A stretch of DNA of 64,000 nucleotides from Dimargaris cristalligena (lineage: Eukaryota > Kickxellomycota > Dimargaritomycetes > Dimargaritales > Dimargaritaceae), in assembly GCA_027576995.1 (NCBI GenBank), contig JANBQC010000012.1, positions 62,001-126,000 on the forward strand, in the 5' to 3' direction. A model generated the notes under the pieces. The model saw only the letters and a list, made by a program, of their open reading frames with translations, was not told the DNA's origin and searched no databases. How positions within the stretch are numbered: position 1 is the first letter of the stretch; the number at the start of each line of letters is the position of its first letter. Both the position numbers and the translations under genes were made by a program. This document shows positions 25,501-36,410 of this stretch, piece by piece.

Positions 25501-26308
25501 CAAAAGCGGTAATGGAAAAGGAGATATTTTTAAAGCGGCTAGTGTACCTATCCACCCAACCGCTCAACTGTACTACAAACCCAATAGTGCTAATCGTAAT
25601 CGAGCTGGAAGCATCGCGCAAGGCGATAATGGAATTCGACGGTTCAGGTCGCGCCCACTTGCACCTACTCATGTACACTCGCATGAGGAGACCGAGGGCG
25701 AGGAAGAAGATGATGAGGCCGATAGCCAGGACGAGGCGGATACCCGCAGTCGTGTTCCAGCACCAATACCCAGCCGAAGTAACGGCTACTGGTCCCGCGG
25801 GGGCAATAAAGGGAACAACCCCTCGTCGCCCAAGCCCAATATCGCACCCTATCCAGCCAACACCACCGCCACCAATATCCCTTCTTATGGCACAGCTCAT
25901 GGTCGTTTTTCACTCTCTGACCCCCCGGGCTCACCCAACTACCACCAGTTCAAAGCTGAACTACCCTCCGCTCCCCCCAAATTTGGCCCCCATCCCACCG
26001 CTTCACCCATTGCCACGGTTCAGCACCAGTCCGTGACCGTCGGGCAATCCATTGCGGGGTTTCATCCCTCCAGTGGGGGTGGATCCCCCGGCCCTCTATA
26101 CGGGCCTACTCCCTTGGTTTCGGCCCTCCGTGGCTACACCCTGGACTCACCCTATCCCTCTGCGACAACCAACGGTCGATTGACGGAAGGCCACCGAAAG
26201 ACCTCCTCCCAGCCCACCCATAATGTTGTGATTACACCAGACATGGAAGACAACGACTCATTACTATTCGCCATGAGCGGGTCGTCTTTGAATGAATCCA
26301 ACTTTTAA
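22506..26308 (+). CDS. ATG13: Autophagy-related protein 13 (Atg13)
   Basis: Regulatory subunit of the Atg1 kinase complex that starts autophagosome formation and responds to TORC1. Two exons, 22506-22751 and 22940-26308, join in phase across a 188-bp GTAAGT...AATAG intron, giving 1204 residues; yeast Atg13 has 738. The N-terminal HORMA region carries the family signature: EQIVQNFVSKFAQLVVQTR, WFNLETEDLE right after the splice, LRRWTVDL, a VLLETW strand, and IVFFRGLFTMARLLPAYRL. The rest is a very long Ser/Pro/Gly-rich, probably disordered region of the kind that carries TORC1 phosphosites and Atg17/Atg1-binding motifs. It ends with EDNDSLLFAMSG, close to the C-terminal motif conserved in fungal Atg13. 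The start is the first ATG before the HORMA sequence. Confidence 0.93.
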
Positions 26309-28140
26309 CACTCCATTTGGGCCAATGGGAAAACGGTCACTGATTGTTTTTTATTGTGAGTTTGTATTTTTGGTTAACCATTATTACCTCTATATCTGTC
26401 CTGATATATTATTAAATTCATTTACCAGTCTAGTGGTGTTTTATAAATTTGGGCTATTTTATATACTACCCGCATTTTTGAGACATCGGGAGTGGGGAAT
26501 TTTAGAATGGGCCAGATTTCTTTAACATGGTGATGTCTAGTCGGAACTGGTATCTTGTGATCTTTTTCTGGGCGAGGTTGTCTATGATAACAACTGCCCT
26601 TAAAAATGCCTAGTTGCCGGTCTAGCTTAGATTCTATTTTTAAAGGCCTATTATTTTCCCATTTGGCCAGGTTTATATATTAGCACCTGCTCCACTGAAT
26701 CTTCGCAGCCAACTAACCCTTTAGAGATTTACGCCAAGAATTATTGGCCATCTTAAAGCTGAAACGTCTTTACTTTCATCGGATAAGGCAGGGCACATGA
26801 TTGGGAATTTCGCGGCCACCCCCCCCTGCCTTCTTTATGCATAACACTCTATCCCTACCATCTTTTAATTCGTTATAGGGTATTCTCATCACCGAAAACC
26901 AATAGTCCAGCTTTTGGTCTTCTCGATTACACCGTCTTCGTGCAGTGGTGGGTTAAAGCTCAAGAGAAGCAAATGCCGGGTAGTTTTCTATTCTAGCTAC
27001 TATGTTTTAAAGAACACTCCAAACGCATAGTTCAAGAAGATGGGATGCAACAGAAAATGGCCGCTGTTTAACCGCACCCTCACGCTTGAAATACCGGTTG
27101 GATAGTTTAGCCTATCATGGCAATTGGTTTTCAAGATAAAAGGCCCGATACTGGAGATTATTTTGAGATGGCCGCCAATGCTTATCAATTGGGAGGAAAT
27201 AACCTAACCAGGATCTTTGCATTAATGCCAGTCGGGGGATTCACTATGTGATTAGAGCAGGACATGCCGATGCTGATAGACTTCAAACCGACCCTCTGTC
27301 CCATGGCCTTCGCCTAATGTTTATTCGAATATGACGGCGAAGTAAAATTGGGGAGGGGAGGGTGTTGAAGTACAATGTATTGTGAAGAATAGAGAGAGAA
27401 CAAGAGAGAGTACGAGAAGGAGAGGGTTTGTACTGTATGGAGAAAAGACAAAGACATGGCCAACCACCGATCCTCATTCCCATTGTTATATTTACAGTAA
27501 GAATGATTAGATTATTATTCGTCTATTACTTGCACCACCCTGCTGTATGTATGAGCTATGCTATTTTTACGGATATTGGGTGAGCTGAGACGGTTGGTTG
27601 GATATACGGTAACCTAAAAAGCGAGCATTTAGATAGGCGAGAGGTCTCTTGACGAAATATATAGGGGAAAGAAGAGTAGTAATCGTTCTATAGTCAGAAA
27701 CGGTTAGTGACCCCCATTGGCCAACTCTTGCGCTCGTCTAATATATTATTAGGGGCCCCGAGTTGATTGATCGGCATCTAAATTTGACCTGGGGCACCCG
27801 TTGTAATCGGGACGAAAAGAAGGAATAAGTGCGAGTGAGTAAGAGAGAGAGAGCGGGTGAGGTGAGTGTGACCGTCCCCTTCATTATTCGTCTTCTCCAC
27901 ACGGCCCCTGTTCCCTCTCCCTCCCTCTGTGTTCGATTGCGAGCGAGAGCAATTCCGCCCAGTGGCACGATTAGTCCAGGTGCTATTGAACTGCAGAGGA
28001 ATAACCTTTTTCCGGGGATTTAAATGGCCCAAATTACGGGCATTTCCAGGGCTAACAAAGATTGGGTGGAGGGTGCGTATCCCCGCACCCTCGCCCCACT
28101 CCTCCCCCGCCCCCGCGAATCCTCCGACCAGAAGAAGCAC

Positions 28141-28162
28141 GCACACACACACACACACACAC

Positions 28163-28193
<31 letters not shown>

Positions 28194-28194
28194 A
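28141..28194. repeat. (CA)n(CT)n compound microsatellite
   Basis: Alternating CA units run directly into CT-rich units over about 54 bp. Confidence 0.9.
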
Positions 28195-28812
28195 GGGCCC
28201 TCTATATTAAATTCGGGCATTATTAGTGCGGGGAAAAGGACGACGACGCCGAGTATAATCCGTAAGGATACCCTTTATAACGCACCGGCCCCACTTTCTT
28301 GGAGTTTATATACTACGTAGGTCCCTCTCGGCCGTTGGGCCCCAATGCTCCACACATTCCCTCCAAAAATCACTAAAGTGTGCTTTACGCGACAGGTTTA
28401 TTTAATGTACCTTCACTCTTCTTTAACGAGTCATTATCGCCACCGTTAACAACGAACACGACACTGGTTCCCTAAATTACGGCTATGTTATATATCCACA
28501 TATTCCTCCGCCCATCTTAACCATAAACCCCAGTGTTGAGCTACCGTTTCTTACCTTTCCATGATATATATTACTCTTCGAAGTGCTCTGTTTATTGCAT
28601 CTTCTGTTGATTAGAGCCCGCTTCGCCTTTTCTACCCTTTTCTTGTATAAATACATCTCTCTCTCCAGTAATCATCTCGATTATTTCGGAGTTTTCTGTC
28701 TATCTGTCTGCCCAGTATCATTAACTTGTGCTCTAAATTTTTTCTACCGTGAATACTCGCTTCCCTTTCCTAAGGGTCTTCCCTTGCAGTCTCCCATTCC
28801 ACTCCCTCCCTC

Positions 28813-28820
<8 letters not shown>

Positions 28821-28843
<23 letters not shown>

Positions 28844-28844
28844 C
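28821..28844. repeat. (AC)n microsatellite
   Basis: Twelve uninterrupted AC units about 50 bp upstream of the start codon of the next gene. Confidence 0.9.
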
Positions 28845-28894
28845 CACCATCCGTTCAGGTTTCTTAGCTTAGTGCCGCATTCTGGTGACTGGGT

Positions 28895-30487
28895 ATGCTT
28901 AGAAAACTCATGTTTACCCGCCTGGGGAACTCCGGTACCCCCATGGCCCGCTCCTCCACAGCCCCGACGGGCACTTCCTACACCTTTGACCATTCACCGT
29001 CGAGTACCCTGCATGAGGAGATTGCTTCGGGTCCCGACGCCCCCATTCTCCCGGACCATTCCCCGCATAGTACGGCCGCCAATTCCGCCCCGGGCCGGGG
29101 TCTGCTGGGGGGGACCACCACCGGAAAGTCCAGTAGCAGCAGCGGGGGGTCGGCATCGGCCATACTTGGCCGTATTGGTGGGGAACCGCTCCAGCTCCGC
29201 CGCAGCCAATCCATCCAGCAACTGGTGCAGCAGAAAGTCCGGGCCTGGCGGCGGTACATGCTGGTTCGTGCCATCATGTGGATATGTGCCCTCATGCTCG
29301 TGTGGCTGACCATCGTACCCACCAGTTTTTTCTTGCTGTACAACCACTGGGGTGACAATCGACCCCCGTCATTCTTGATTTACGACGGTCAACGAGTGCT
29401 TCCCCCCAGTGTTACGGCTACCACCACGGCCACAACGGCTACCTTATTATCAACAACCATCCCCCATAACCTCCAATCCGCCAATACGACCCCTCCCCAT
29501 TCCACCCAGAAGCCGTTTGAAGGAGTGGTGGTCAACTTCCGGGTCCTGGAATTCAGCGTCGATCAACAGACAATGCGGGTCCTTTTGGAACCCCGCATGA
29601 CCACCGGGGCCAATTTGACGGACGAGCGGGGACTGTTGTATTCGGACCTTTTGGTCGATTATTACCACGAAACCTATACTATGCCGGCCCAAACGCGCCT
29701 GCGACCGGCCGAACTGGCCCTGCCCATCATGGCCGGAAAAGCCGTATTTTACCCTTTTGACCGGTTCGAGATTAAATTGTCCTTTAGTTTTAGCCGAGAG
29801 GTAGTAGTGAATGGGACAACGGCGGGAAAGGATAATAATAATAATCAGACTACTACTAGTAGTAGTACGACGACACGGACCAAAGGCGAGCGGATACCCA
29901 CCCTCCTCGTTTTCCCGAGTGTCCATATGGTCGGACACACGTTTCGGGTGGTTCCCTACGATAGCGACCAGGCCCTCGACCCTTTCGCAGACCCCCCGCC
30001 TTTTGGCTCACAAACCCAACACCCCACGTTTGAAACCCGCGATTCGTCCGCCGACCTCATCGTGACCGCGCGGCGGCAAACCGCTGTCATGGCGGTGGCC
30101 ATTCTCATCACCTTCCTCATGTACATTCTCACCATCCCACTCCTAGCCCTCACCGTCCGCAGTTGCTGGGTCTACCGCGAGGCCCAACCGTCCCCCAGTT
30201 TCTTGGTCATCAGTGGTTCCTGTGTCCTCATGTTACCCGTGTTGCGGTCCCTCCAACCCCACATTCCGCGTGGGATCTGCTACCTTGACTTTTGGGGATT
30301 CATTTGGAACCTGATCGTGGCCTTGGGTTGCATGATTTCCCTGTTATCCACGATCCACGCCCGCTATAAACCCGACAATGAAGGACTGAATGCGGTCTCG
30401 TTGCAGCCCCGGACACCCCAGCATATTCGGCGGTACGGAATGGCTAGTTTGCCGCCCGACGTGCGCCAGGATTTCCGAGCCGTGTAA
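28895..30487 (+). CDS. DUF4436-like multi-pass membrane protein
   Basis: A single-exon gene of 530 residues. Residues 1-110 are Ser/Gly/Pro-rich and probably cytosolic. A first membrane helix lies at about 123-149. A lumenal or outside domain of roughly 240 residues follows, with the motif FYPFDRFEIKLSF, close to the YPFDRY block I associate with DUF4436. Three more hydrophobic helices are near the C-terminus, starting at QTAVMAVAILITFLMYILT, SPSFLVISGSCVLML and FWGFIWNLIVALGCM. The lumenal domain has an Asn/Thr/Ser-rich low-complexity insert. DUF4436 is a family of unknown role, best known to me from actinobacteria, with fungal members. Start is at 28895; a second ATG lies 18 bp downstream. 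Confidence 0.7.
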   Translation: MLRKLMFTRLGNSGTPMARSSTAPTGTSYTFDHSPSSTLHEEIASGPDAPILPDHSPHSTAANSAPGRGLLGGTTTGKSSSSSGGSASAILGRIGGEPLQLRRSQSIQQLVQQKVRAWRRYMLVRAIMWICALMLVWLTIVPTSFFLLYNHWGDNRPPSFLIYDGQRVLPPSVTATTTATTATLLSTTIPHNLQSANTTPPHSTQKPFEGVVVNFRVLEFSVDQQTMRVLLEPRMTTGANLTDERGLLYSDLLVDYYHETYTMPAQTRLRPAELALPIMAGKAVFYPFDRFEIKLSFSFSREVVVNGTTAGKDNNNNQTTTSSSTTTRTKGERIPTLLVFPSVHMVGHTFRVVPYDSDQALDPFADPPPFGSQTQHPTFETRDSSADLIVTARRQTAVMAVAILITFLMYILTIPLLALTVRSCWVYREAQPSPSFLVISGSCVLMLPVLRSLQPHIPRGICYLDFWGFIWNLIVALGCMISLLSTIHARYKPDNEGLNAVSLQPRTPQHIRRYGMASLPPDVRQDFRAV

Positions 30488-30976
30488 AGAGTTAGGGGGG
30501 GGTAAGCTTGAATAGAGGGCGATTGGCTGCCAATAACCACATCCTTTCACTCCCTTTCCTTTGTTTTGCTTAGCCTGTGCTGCTGCTGTCCGGGCGTTAA
30601 GCTTGGCGATTGCGCCCCTATTCGATGATTCGGATTTGGATATGCCCAGGTGCGGGCAAACATACCTCTCTCCATCCCCCCTCACGAATACATGAGGTAA
30701 TTATAATTGGCTGTTGGTTGCCATTTGCCAGTCCATTGTTTAGATTTTTGGTTTTACCGTAAAAAAAAGTACCCCCTCTCATTTGTACTATCTACATTAT
30801 TCATGCACTTTGCTTTATATCGGCATTTTCATGTTCACGTTTATTTGCATTTCACATTACATTCCTATATTTATTTTTCGCCGCTGACACATTTCTGTAT
30901 ATTATTTTTGTACGATAAAGTCACTGCAACTTACTATTGTGGCTCGATTTGAATGACTATTACTAGCGAAAGTATA
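30488..30976. other. 3' flank of the DUF4436-like gene
   Basis: T-rich sequence with no gene; runs up to the paired 138-bp elements. Confidence 0.5.
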
Positions 30977-31114
30977 TGGGAGAAGTTCATCCAAGCTGTA
31001 TAACGAAAAATCCATTAGATTAGGCCAATATTACTAGTTAAAAATAAATTTCCCATATATTCTCCCATACACATATAATGCAAACCCTTATATAGCTGGG
31101 CTGAAATTCATCCA
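30977..31114 (+). mobile_element. 138-bp MITE, copy B
   Basis: Same family and length as the element at 2918. Begins TGGGAGAAGTTCATCCAAGC and ends GAAATTCATCCA. The ends match as inverted repeats at about 21 of 27 positions. TA precedes it (30975-30976), and a single TA (31115-31116) separates it from copy C. Confidence 0.78.
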
Positions 31115-31116
31115 TA

Positions 31117-31254
31117 TGGGAAAGATTCAACCAGGCTGTATAACATAAAATCCGTTGGATGAGGTAAATATTATTGGTTAATAATGAATCTCCCGCATAT
31201 TTCCCCATATGCCTACCATTTAAACGCTTATACAGTTGGGCCGAATTTCACCCA
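31117..31254 (+). mobile_element. 138-bp MITE, copy C
   Basis: Third copy, in the same orientation, directly after copy B with only a shared TA between them. Begins TGGGAAAGATTCAACCAGGC and ends CGAATTTCACCCA, followed by TA (31255-31256). The divergence between copies suggests old insertions. Confidence 0.78.
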
Positions 31255-34200
31255 TATGTACGTGGTGGGGAAATATTGGTCCGGTCTGCATAGTTGTAGA
31301 CTGCGAATTGGTGGACTAATAATCTACCGACCTTAGGCATTTAAAATATCGATACATCTGCTCTGACGGGGAAGGATGGTTAACCACAGCCCCCTATCGA
31401 AAGGGCCTAGGTGAATTTGGGCTGTAATTTAGTCGGACATTAGAATGTTAGGAAGAAACCCGACGCAATGAAGTGATATTATATAAATGCATGATACTAT
31501 GTAAAGTGGGAGAAGGGGAGGGGATAGTTTGATAAAGGAATCCGAAAATAATAGGTGCTCGCTGGTTTGACAAGACCATCCCTACCCTTCACGTTCCTCT
31601 TTGGTGTATGTCATCTCACCTACCAGGTTAGCTTCTTTCCAACTCCGTCCGCAATAAAGGATCTTGGCAACGTAGCAGGGGAAGGCAGGTGGGTATGGCC
31701 AGTCCTTCGTGGCACGGACATGTGGTCCATTCTGGAATCATATGTGGAACCCCACGCTGTCTCAACGTACAAGGATAGGGAATGGAAGAGAGACATGTCG
31801 CCCCCAAAATAGAGTGCCAAGGTCAACATGGCAAGCTGGCTTTTATCCTCCGTCAATAAGAGCTAATATGTACTTGATGTTAATTGTCGGAGCTTGGGGG
31901 AACTCCCGGAAGCGTAATTTAAGAAGCCGACTCTACTAAACAGTCATTTGGCATAACTATTCCTGCATTAATCTTTAATACCAAAGATAGGTGGAGATGG
32001 AGATGGGGATAAGACATACCTTATCCTTCTCCTCCATCATACGGCTAGGCCATAGCCACTTGCTCCAAATCTAACATAGTGCTGCTGACAAATGAGCCTT
32101 GTTGAATGAGGGGGGAGGGGCACTTTCATACCAAACCTTACCCATCACCCCTTTCTCCGGAACTCAATGGCCAATCCCTCCTACCCACTATTAGCCGCTT
32201 TTTTGTAGGGAGTGATTCATTTTGAATTGAATAGCTTTGTTTCTTGGGTCTCTTGTCCATCCGCTTGTCGAGGCCTGTATTGGTAATACCGATATTCCTG
32301 ATATCGGCCAGGCATGTGTCCTCCCCCTTTACTTTACTCTAACCTAGCCTATAGGTATCCTACCATATCCTATGTTTGCGTTGGCAGGATTGTCACCAAC
32401 TAATATCCAAAGGGATAAGCAGGTGGTAGATATAATAATGACTATGCAGGAGAGGAGGTATCTCTCCACGGGCATTCACCCTCATATCTGTGGGTTTGTC
32501 CAACTACTCTCACTGCTAACACTACTTTCACTGAGATATTTTTGAGGAATGCGGAAATAGAGTTATGGATAGGTATAGGAGAGGACTGGACTGGACTAGA
32601 CAAATCAAACCGACCTGGGTCTTCGTTGTCTCACGACCTTCTAGTGGTTGACAGTCTTGCTCCAAGGGCCCCACATCTTCATTATAGCCATCCGAGGGCC
32701 GCGTGTGTGTTCATGTGTGTATGGGTGGGATTCGACATAACGGAATGCAATTTTAATGGCCATGCCAGCGGGGAAGCAGGCTGTAAGCTCGCCTTAAATC
32801 AATAATAGTAGTTTCACCCAACGAGGTTTTCGTTATATGGCCGGGCTGGGCCTCTCTTGGGGATTATAGCTATTGTATTTCAACCACACATCCATTTTTC
32901 GTCCCCAATGGTGCCTTTGGAGTTTGGGGCTGGATACGAGAAATGATGGAAATAGGTAATAGACCTCATAGAGCCATTGACATTGCCCATAATAAAGGCA
33001 GGTGGGCACATGAAAGAAAGAGGGCCGCATTGAGACCTCCATCCTCCTCTTAAATCCCCTCCCCCACCTTCTTCACATACCGTTTATGAGTGGTCGTCAA
33101 TTGTGCATCTTTTAGCCTATTTTGAACACCCTCTCTCCACTCATAAATAAAATACCAATAGTACGTGTCGGTACAATAAATGAAAGTTATTATAAGTATT
33201 TTAGTACACCAGTCCTCATCTATTACGACTGGTCTTGTAGAGGGGTTATCTCCCGTTAGTCCGGCCAGCGATAAGGGGGAGAGTGGGCGTGGAATAGGCA
33301 ATGCTACGGTAGCACACGTAGAGAGCGAATAATGCTAATGGCGCGATTTCCTGTATTGCGGGCCTCCAATGTAGGGGAGATTGCTCAATCATCCCGGTTG
33401 TGAAACTAGATATGCCCGATAGCAGTATAATAGGCCGGGGGTTTGTATGTGCGGAATTCGGACACCTACTACTATAACCTATACACCTAGAGGCATTGCT
33501 TTTATTTTACATCAGCAGTTCCGGTATATCGGCGGTTATGCGCACCATCGACTCCCACTGGACTCTGAATAAGCAAGCCTGGGGGGAAAAAGAGGCGAAA
33601 ATGAGAAATCCGCATGGTTGGATATATAATTGTATATAAAAATACCGCTATATCAGTAGAGCCCGGATTAATAATTATGCCAACGGAACGGGAAATGCAG
33701 GAAAGAAACTGCCTAAAGACTCGGCGATTAAGACAGTGGAATGGCTTTCAAAAATATAGCAATATACAAAAGGGGGGAAAGAGTCGATGGAGGCGTCAAC
33801 CGAGAATTCGGTATTCAATCCTGAGTTCAGGCGGCCTGCCTTATCGGACCAATGGAGTCCGCTCACGCGGCAAGGGCCAAGTCTTCCCTCCTTTTCCCTT
33901 CTCCTTTTCATAGTTCCCCCTTTCTTTCGCTCTGCCTCCCTATTTTTTCAACCCTAATCGCCACCAATGCTATTAATAGAATGTACACTGCAACTTCGAG
34001 TTGCTTAGGTCGAATGGCCCTTGTGCTAGGCATTCATGGATTTTTATTTAGTTAACCCCTCTTGGCCTTCTTGTCTAACTTACCCTCCTTTACTACCTAC
34101 TAGTACAGCAGGGGGAGGGCAGCCCGGGCAAAAGTGAAGAAGGGGGGGATAAGGGAGGGTTAGTGGGGCGTTAAAGGTATTGGACGAGGAATGTAATCAT

Positions 34201-34590
34201 GAACACAGGCCTACTGCTGTTGTCTACCACTTAGTAAACCGCGCCCCCTTTTTAGCGGGACCACATGTCGAGTAGAGGGCACGGTGCACACTTCTCTATA
34301 TATATATATATATATATGTTAAAATATCCAAATATAAAAGGAAAAAATTAAAAAGGGAGAAGCCGAACGGAAAATCGGTTACTGCTATTGTAAACTAAAG
34401 GAAAGGCCTGAACTATAATGGCAATAGAGCGCACAGGTGGAGAGGGGGAGAGCCACCCAATAGGCAAGGTACCTCGGCGGAAGAAAGGAGCCCGGGCTGG
34501 ACGGGGGAGGGCGGAGGCGCTTTGATGGTTGCAAGTCACTTCTTTGTCTATGCCGAACTTTTGGGCTGAGGATATCGTCGACCCTAAACA
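31255..34590. other. Intergenic, nothing recognised
   Basis: About 3.3 kb without a supported gene. Open frames at 31555-31812 and 33050-33301 lack domain features and splice partners. A (TA)n tract lies at about 34297-34318. Confidence 0.5.
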
Positions 34591-34605
34591 TATAAATACC
34601 CCGCC
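34591..34605 (+). promoter_or_regulatory. TATA box of the secreted repeat-protein gene
   Basis: TATAAATACCCCGCC. It is followed by pyrimidine-rich sequence and then the coding start at 34989, so the 5' leader is long or spliced. The same core occurs before the genes at 55873 and 41772. Confidence 0.55.
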
Positions 34606-34988
34606 GGACGCGTCCCTCTCTACTGCCGACTCATTGCCCATTAGCGTATCCTCCCTCGCTCTCTCCTACCTCAGCACTTTAGCTCGAGAACTTCCCTTCG
34701 TTCCTGCTTTCCATTCTACCCCTCTCGCCTCGCTTAACACCCGCGTATAAGTTTGCTTTTGGCACCCTTGTCTCCGTCGCTTTGCTTCTCCATATACATT
34801 TATAAAATTCATTGGTTTATGTATTAACAATTCGATATTGTACGATATTTACCCCCATTCAGTCCACTATTTATAGCTCGCCAACTAACTCTGCTTGATT
34901 AGTTCTCCCCACACTATCACTTTCGTTTAAGTTCATTTACCCTACCTTCTACTAACATCTCCCCCTAACTGGGCTTGTATACACAACC

Positions 34989-36410
34989 ATGCATCAAAAA
35001 TTAACCGTTCCTTTTCTAACCGCGCTTCTACTAAGCGCCAGTGGTACTTTTAGTCACCCCGTGCCCACTCCCACCCGGACCCAACCCCCCTCCGCCACCG
35101 AACAGCAGGGCCAGTTGGATAAGCGGGGTTTGAAAACGATCCTCGCGGGTGGCGCCATCGGCGCCTTGGGCTACCAAGCGGTCAAATACTTCAAGGAAAA
35201 GGGCGAAAAGGCCCAGGCCGACGAGGAAAGTGCCTCCGCCGCTGCCTTGGCAGCCTCCGAAAGTGCTTCTTCCGCCAGTGCCGCCGCTTTAGCTGCCGCT
35301 ACCGAAACCACCAATGTGAGCTCGGCCGCCCCTACGGAAACGGAAAGCTCTAATGTGGCTATTCCCGCCGCACTGGGTGCCGCTGTAGGGTTGGGCTTGG
35401 CTAACTTGGGCGGTGCTGAATCTTCGTCCACCACCACCACCACCTCGACCACTACTGCCGCTGACTTGGTCGCCACCGATACCTCCACTTCCACCGCCAC
35501 GCCTACTAGCGAAAGCAATGCCATTATCCCCATTCCAGTCGTGGTGCCCGTGGGTAATTTGAATACCGAAACCACTTCGTTGGATCCCATTGCCCTGGCC
35601 CCTACGGCCACGGGCGCTTACTTGACGGAAGAAACTACCTCCGACGAGGGTTCGAATTTGGCCCCGGCGGCGGTAGCGGCGATTCCGGTGGCCGCTGCTT
35701 TGGCGGCTGGCGATAGCGAGACTACCACCACTTCCACTTCTTCGGATGAACCTGCTGCCACGGATGCGGCCGTCGTCCCCATTGCCGCCATGGTTCCCAA
35801 AAATGAAGACTGCGAAACCCAGTCCAAGTGTGCCCCCCAAACCACCGTGGACGAAGACCCCGCTGCCGCCGCGATGATGGTACCTGAAGAAGAAGAAACG
35901 ACGACGACGACGACTTCTACTCTTACCGAAACCAGCTTCTCGACCGTTGAAGAGCCGGCTGCCACGGAAGCGGCCGTCGTCCCCATTGCCGCCATGGTTC
36001 CCGAAAATGAAGACTGCGAAGCCCAGTCCAAGTGTGCCCCCCAAACCACCGTTGATGAACAGCCCGCCGCTGCCACTACCACCGATGACACCACTGTCCC
36101 CGCCGTGGCCGCTATGGTTCCTGAAGAAGACACAACGACTACTACTACTTCTACCGAAACCAGCCTCATGCCCGCTGCCGAGGAAACCATTGCGCCTATG
36201 CTGGCCCCGGTGGACGAGCCTGCTAACTTTGACACTACCCCGACGACGGACCCGGAGCCCATGAACGAGGAAGTGACCCCTATCCCTACCGAAAACTTGG
36301 CCCCAGTGGTGATTCCCACCATGGAATCGGACCCGGCCAATATGGCCCCGATAGTCCCGGCCCCCACCAAGAAGAAGTGCCGTCCCCGTCCCACTTCTAC
36401 CGTCTTTTAA
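34989..36410 (+). CDS. Secreted Ala/Thr-rich repeat protein with Kex2-type site
   Basis: A single-exon gene of 473 residues. Residues 1-22 form a signal peptide (hydrophobic core PFLTALLLSASGTF), then a Pro/Thr-rich spacer and a dibasic LDKR site at 43-46 suited to Kex2 cleavage. A short Gly-rich amphipathic stretch (GLKTILAGGAIGALGYQAVK) follows. The rest is low-complexity Ala/Thr/Ser/Glu sequence with Thr runs, probably heavily O-glycosylated. Two near-identical segments, each with a cysteine pair in NEDCETQSKCAPQ or its variant, lie 204 bp apart. It ends in a basic KKKCRPRP stretch with no clear GPI signal. Likely a cell-wall or secreted protein. No known family. Confidence 0.8.
   Translation: MHQKLTVPFLTALLLSASGTFSHPVPTPTRTQPPSATEQQGQLDKRGLKTILAGGAIGALGYQAVKYFKEKGEKAQADEESASAAALAASESASSASAAALAAATETTNVSSAAPTETESSNVAIPAALGAAVGLGLANLGGAESSSTTTTTSTTTAADLVATDTSTSTATPTSESNAIIPIPVVVPVGNLNTETTSLDPIALAPTATGAYLTEETTSDEGSNLAPAAVAAIPVAAALAAGDSETTTTSTSSDEPAATDAAVVPIAAMVPKNEDCETQSKCAPQTTVDEDPAAAAMMVPEEEETTTTTTSTLTETSFSTVEEPAATEAAVVPIAAMVPENEDCEAQSKCAPQTTVDEQPAAATTTDDTTVPAVAAMVPEEDTTTTTTSTETSLMPAAEETIAPMLAPVDEPANFDTTPTTDPEPMNEEVTPIPTENLAPVVIPTMESDPANMAPIVPAPTKKKCRPRPTSTVF
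35748..35853 (+). repeat. Internal coding repeat, unit 1
   Basis: Encodes EPAATDAAVVPIAAMVPKNE and the following cysteine pair. Nearly identical in DNA to the unit 204 bp downstream, a recent or homogenised duplication. Confidence 0.85.
35952..36057 (+). repeat. Internal coding repeat, unit 2
   Basis: Second copy of the unit at 35748, with a few substitutions such as K to E after MVP and T to A after the first cysteine. The reading frame is kept. Confidence 0.85.

Larger units (their letters stand above)
26309..28894. other. Intergenic between ATG13 and the DUF4436-like gene
   Basis: T-rich 3' flank of ATG13, then A/T-rich sequence without a supported gene. Near the right end are CA/CT microsatellites and pyrimidine-rich DNA that is probably promoter and 5' leader of the next gene. 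Confidence 0.5.

Noticed and set aside
28141..28194. CA/CT repeat as a possible CRISPR or regulatory array
   Set aside because: A simple compound microsatellite without spacers.
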